DNA of 20,837 bases from a virus, in the IMG/VR virus record IMGVR_UViG_3300025383_000128, positions 1 through 20,837 of that record; one strand, written 5' to 3'. Below, one piece after another: positions 20,375-20,837 of the stretch. How positions within the stretch are numbered: position 1 is the stretch's first letter; each line of letters starts with the position of its first letter. The notes under the pieces are model-generated. The model made no database searches. It worked only from the letters and a program-made list of their open reading frames with translations, and was not told the origin of the DNA. The translations under genes and the position numbers were made by a program.

Positions 20375-20837
20375 CTAATATCTAGAATAAAATAACTCTT
20401 TTATCTCTGAGTCGAAGTTTTGTAAATTCGGTTTCGAGGAAGATAGACGACCTGTTCTAGCGACACATTGATTGAGTTGACCGTGTAGTCTGCCTTGAAT
20501 CCAACCTTGAGTAACTCGTAACTCGGGGAGTCCTGTATAGTAAGTGCCTTTACGCTTTTCCAAGACATTCCGTTCAAGTATGAGCTTAATAATTTCTTTA
20601 CTCTCCTTTGTACCCTTGAGACTTCTGAGAGTTTGTTCATCTGTACTAAAGTATCCATCTTTCTTTAACTCACTTCCTTTTAATGGTTCTATTAATCTAG
20701 GCATATCATAATTATAATCTACCCAACCTTCTTTGTCAAGTCCTTTACGATCACCTGTTTTAAATACCCCAATGATTTCTTTTTTAGGTATTGTAACCCG
20801 TCCACCATAGAGTAGACAGCTAAGATGATCTTTACTA
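20375..20837 (-). CDS. DNA polymerase A, N-terminal part (incomplete at the window edge)
   Basis: The reading frame is open to the window edge, so the gene starts beyond 20837; the ATG at 20704 is internal. Visible family A features, in order, are HLSCLLYGGRV, then KTGDRKGLDKEG, ELKKDGYFSTDEQTL, and GRLHGQLNQCVARTGRLSSS followed by KPNLQNF, which is the thumb and the TGRLSS-x-PNLQN block that precedes motif A. The protein then ends with IKELFYSRY and a TAG stop. In an unbroken polymerase the next segment is motif A, which here starts a second gene at 19952. AGGAG for the next small gene overlaps the TAG. The 3'-5' exonuclease part cannot be seen. Confidence 0.85.
   Translation of the reverse strand, partial: SKDHLSCLLYGGRVTIPKKEIIGVFKTGDRKGLDKEGWVDYNYDMPRLIEPLKGSELKKDGYFSTDEQTLRSLKGTKESKEIIKLILERNVLEKRKGTYYTGLPELRVTQGWIQGRLHGQLNQCVARTGRLSSSKPNLQNFDSEIKELFYSRY
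20711..20739 (-). promoter_or_regulatory. perfect sigma70 consensus inside the polymerase N-part
   Basis: On the - strand TTGACA (20734-20739) and TATAAT (20711-20716) are 17 nt apart, a complete consensus match. It lies within coding sequence, reading Leu-Asp-Lys ... Asp-Tyr-Asn. The expected start point coincides with the in-frame ATG at 20704. If active it would drive a leaderless message for a truncated polymerase N-part and the genes behind it. Confidence 0.45.

Noticed and set aside
19952-20377. Intein or split intein at the polymerase break
   Set aside because: The N-part ends directly after polymerase sequence with a stop codon and has no Cys/Ser block; the C-part begins with Met and polymerase residues, not an intein C-terminus (His-Asn) followed by Cys/Ser/Thr.
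1-20837. tRNA genes, CRISPR arrays, insertion sequences, integrase or attachment sites
   Set aside because: No cloverleaf, spaced direct repeats, transposase or recombinase motifs were seen in either strand; the window is almost fully filled by protein genes.

Overview
The window is a compact, AT-rich segment of a tailed-phage genome. It is most likely a lytic podovirus with P22-like tail parts. No integrase, repressor, tRNA, insertion sequence or CRISPR is visible. Terminase, portal, capsid, helicase and primase are absent and presumably lie outside the window. The host is probably a Gram-negative, proteobacterium-like cell: the phage carries a lipoprotein with a lipobox, a DUF1289 Fe-S-type protein, a lytic transglycosylase and sigma70-like promoters. 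The class II, B12-dependent ribonucleotide reductase together with a family A DNA polymerase recalls aquatic podoviruses such as the HMO-2011 type. That placement is an inference that a marker-gene phylogeny could test.

Left arm (1-10306, + strand, late/virion genes). A near-consensus promoter precedes a holin candidate. It is followed by a P22 gp4-like tail accessory factor, a gp10-like tail hub with a large Ser/Thr/Gly-rich insert, a GNAT-fold-like small protein, a small protein ending in a mini S74 chaperone domain, a Gln-rich ejection-type protein, a lytic-transglycosylase ejection protein, a PurD-like ATP-grasp protein, a tail-fibre-like protein and a GH24 endolysin. Most junctions are TAATG or ATGA overlaps, so the arm looks like one translationally coupled operon.

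Right arm (20837-10303, - strand, replication and nucleotide metabolism). In transcription order it holds: the N-part of DNA polymerase A (runs off the window), two small genes, the C-part of the polymerase, small unknown genes, an SSB-like protein behind a strong promoter, a membrane protein, a 5'-3' exonuclease, a lipoprotein, a small phage protein, an HNH endonuclease, small genes, a DUF1289 protein, a tandem 2OG-Fe(II) oxygenase, a 3'-5' exonuclease with a zinc ribbon, DUF3310, two tiny genes, the class II RNR and two more tiny genes. The two arms converge with their stop codons overlapping at 10303-10306. Five tiny genes (25-53 aa) were found by reading the gaps directly.

The genes combine simply. 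The RNR makes dNTPs, the polymerase halves plus exonucleases and SSB copy and process DNA, and the HNH protein may act in processing or homing. The left arm builds the tail and ejection apparatus and lyses the cell. The most unusual items are the polymerase gene split just before motif A with two unrelated genes in the gap, the double dioxygenase beside a DUF1289 protein, the ATP-grasp enzyme inside the virion operon, and several promoters whose -10 box sits exactly 6 nt before an ATG.
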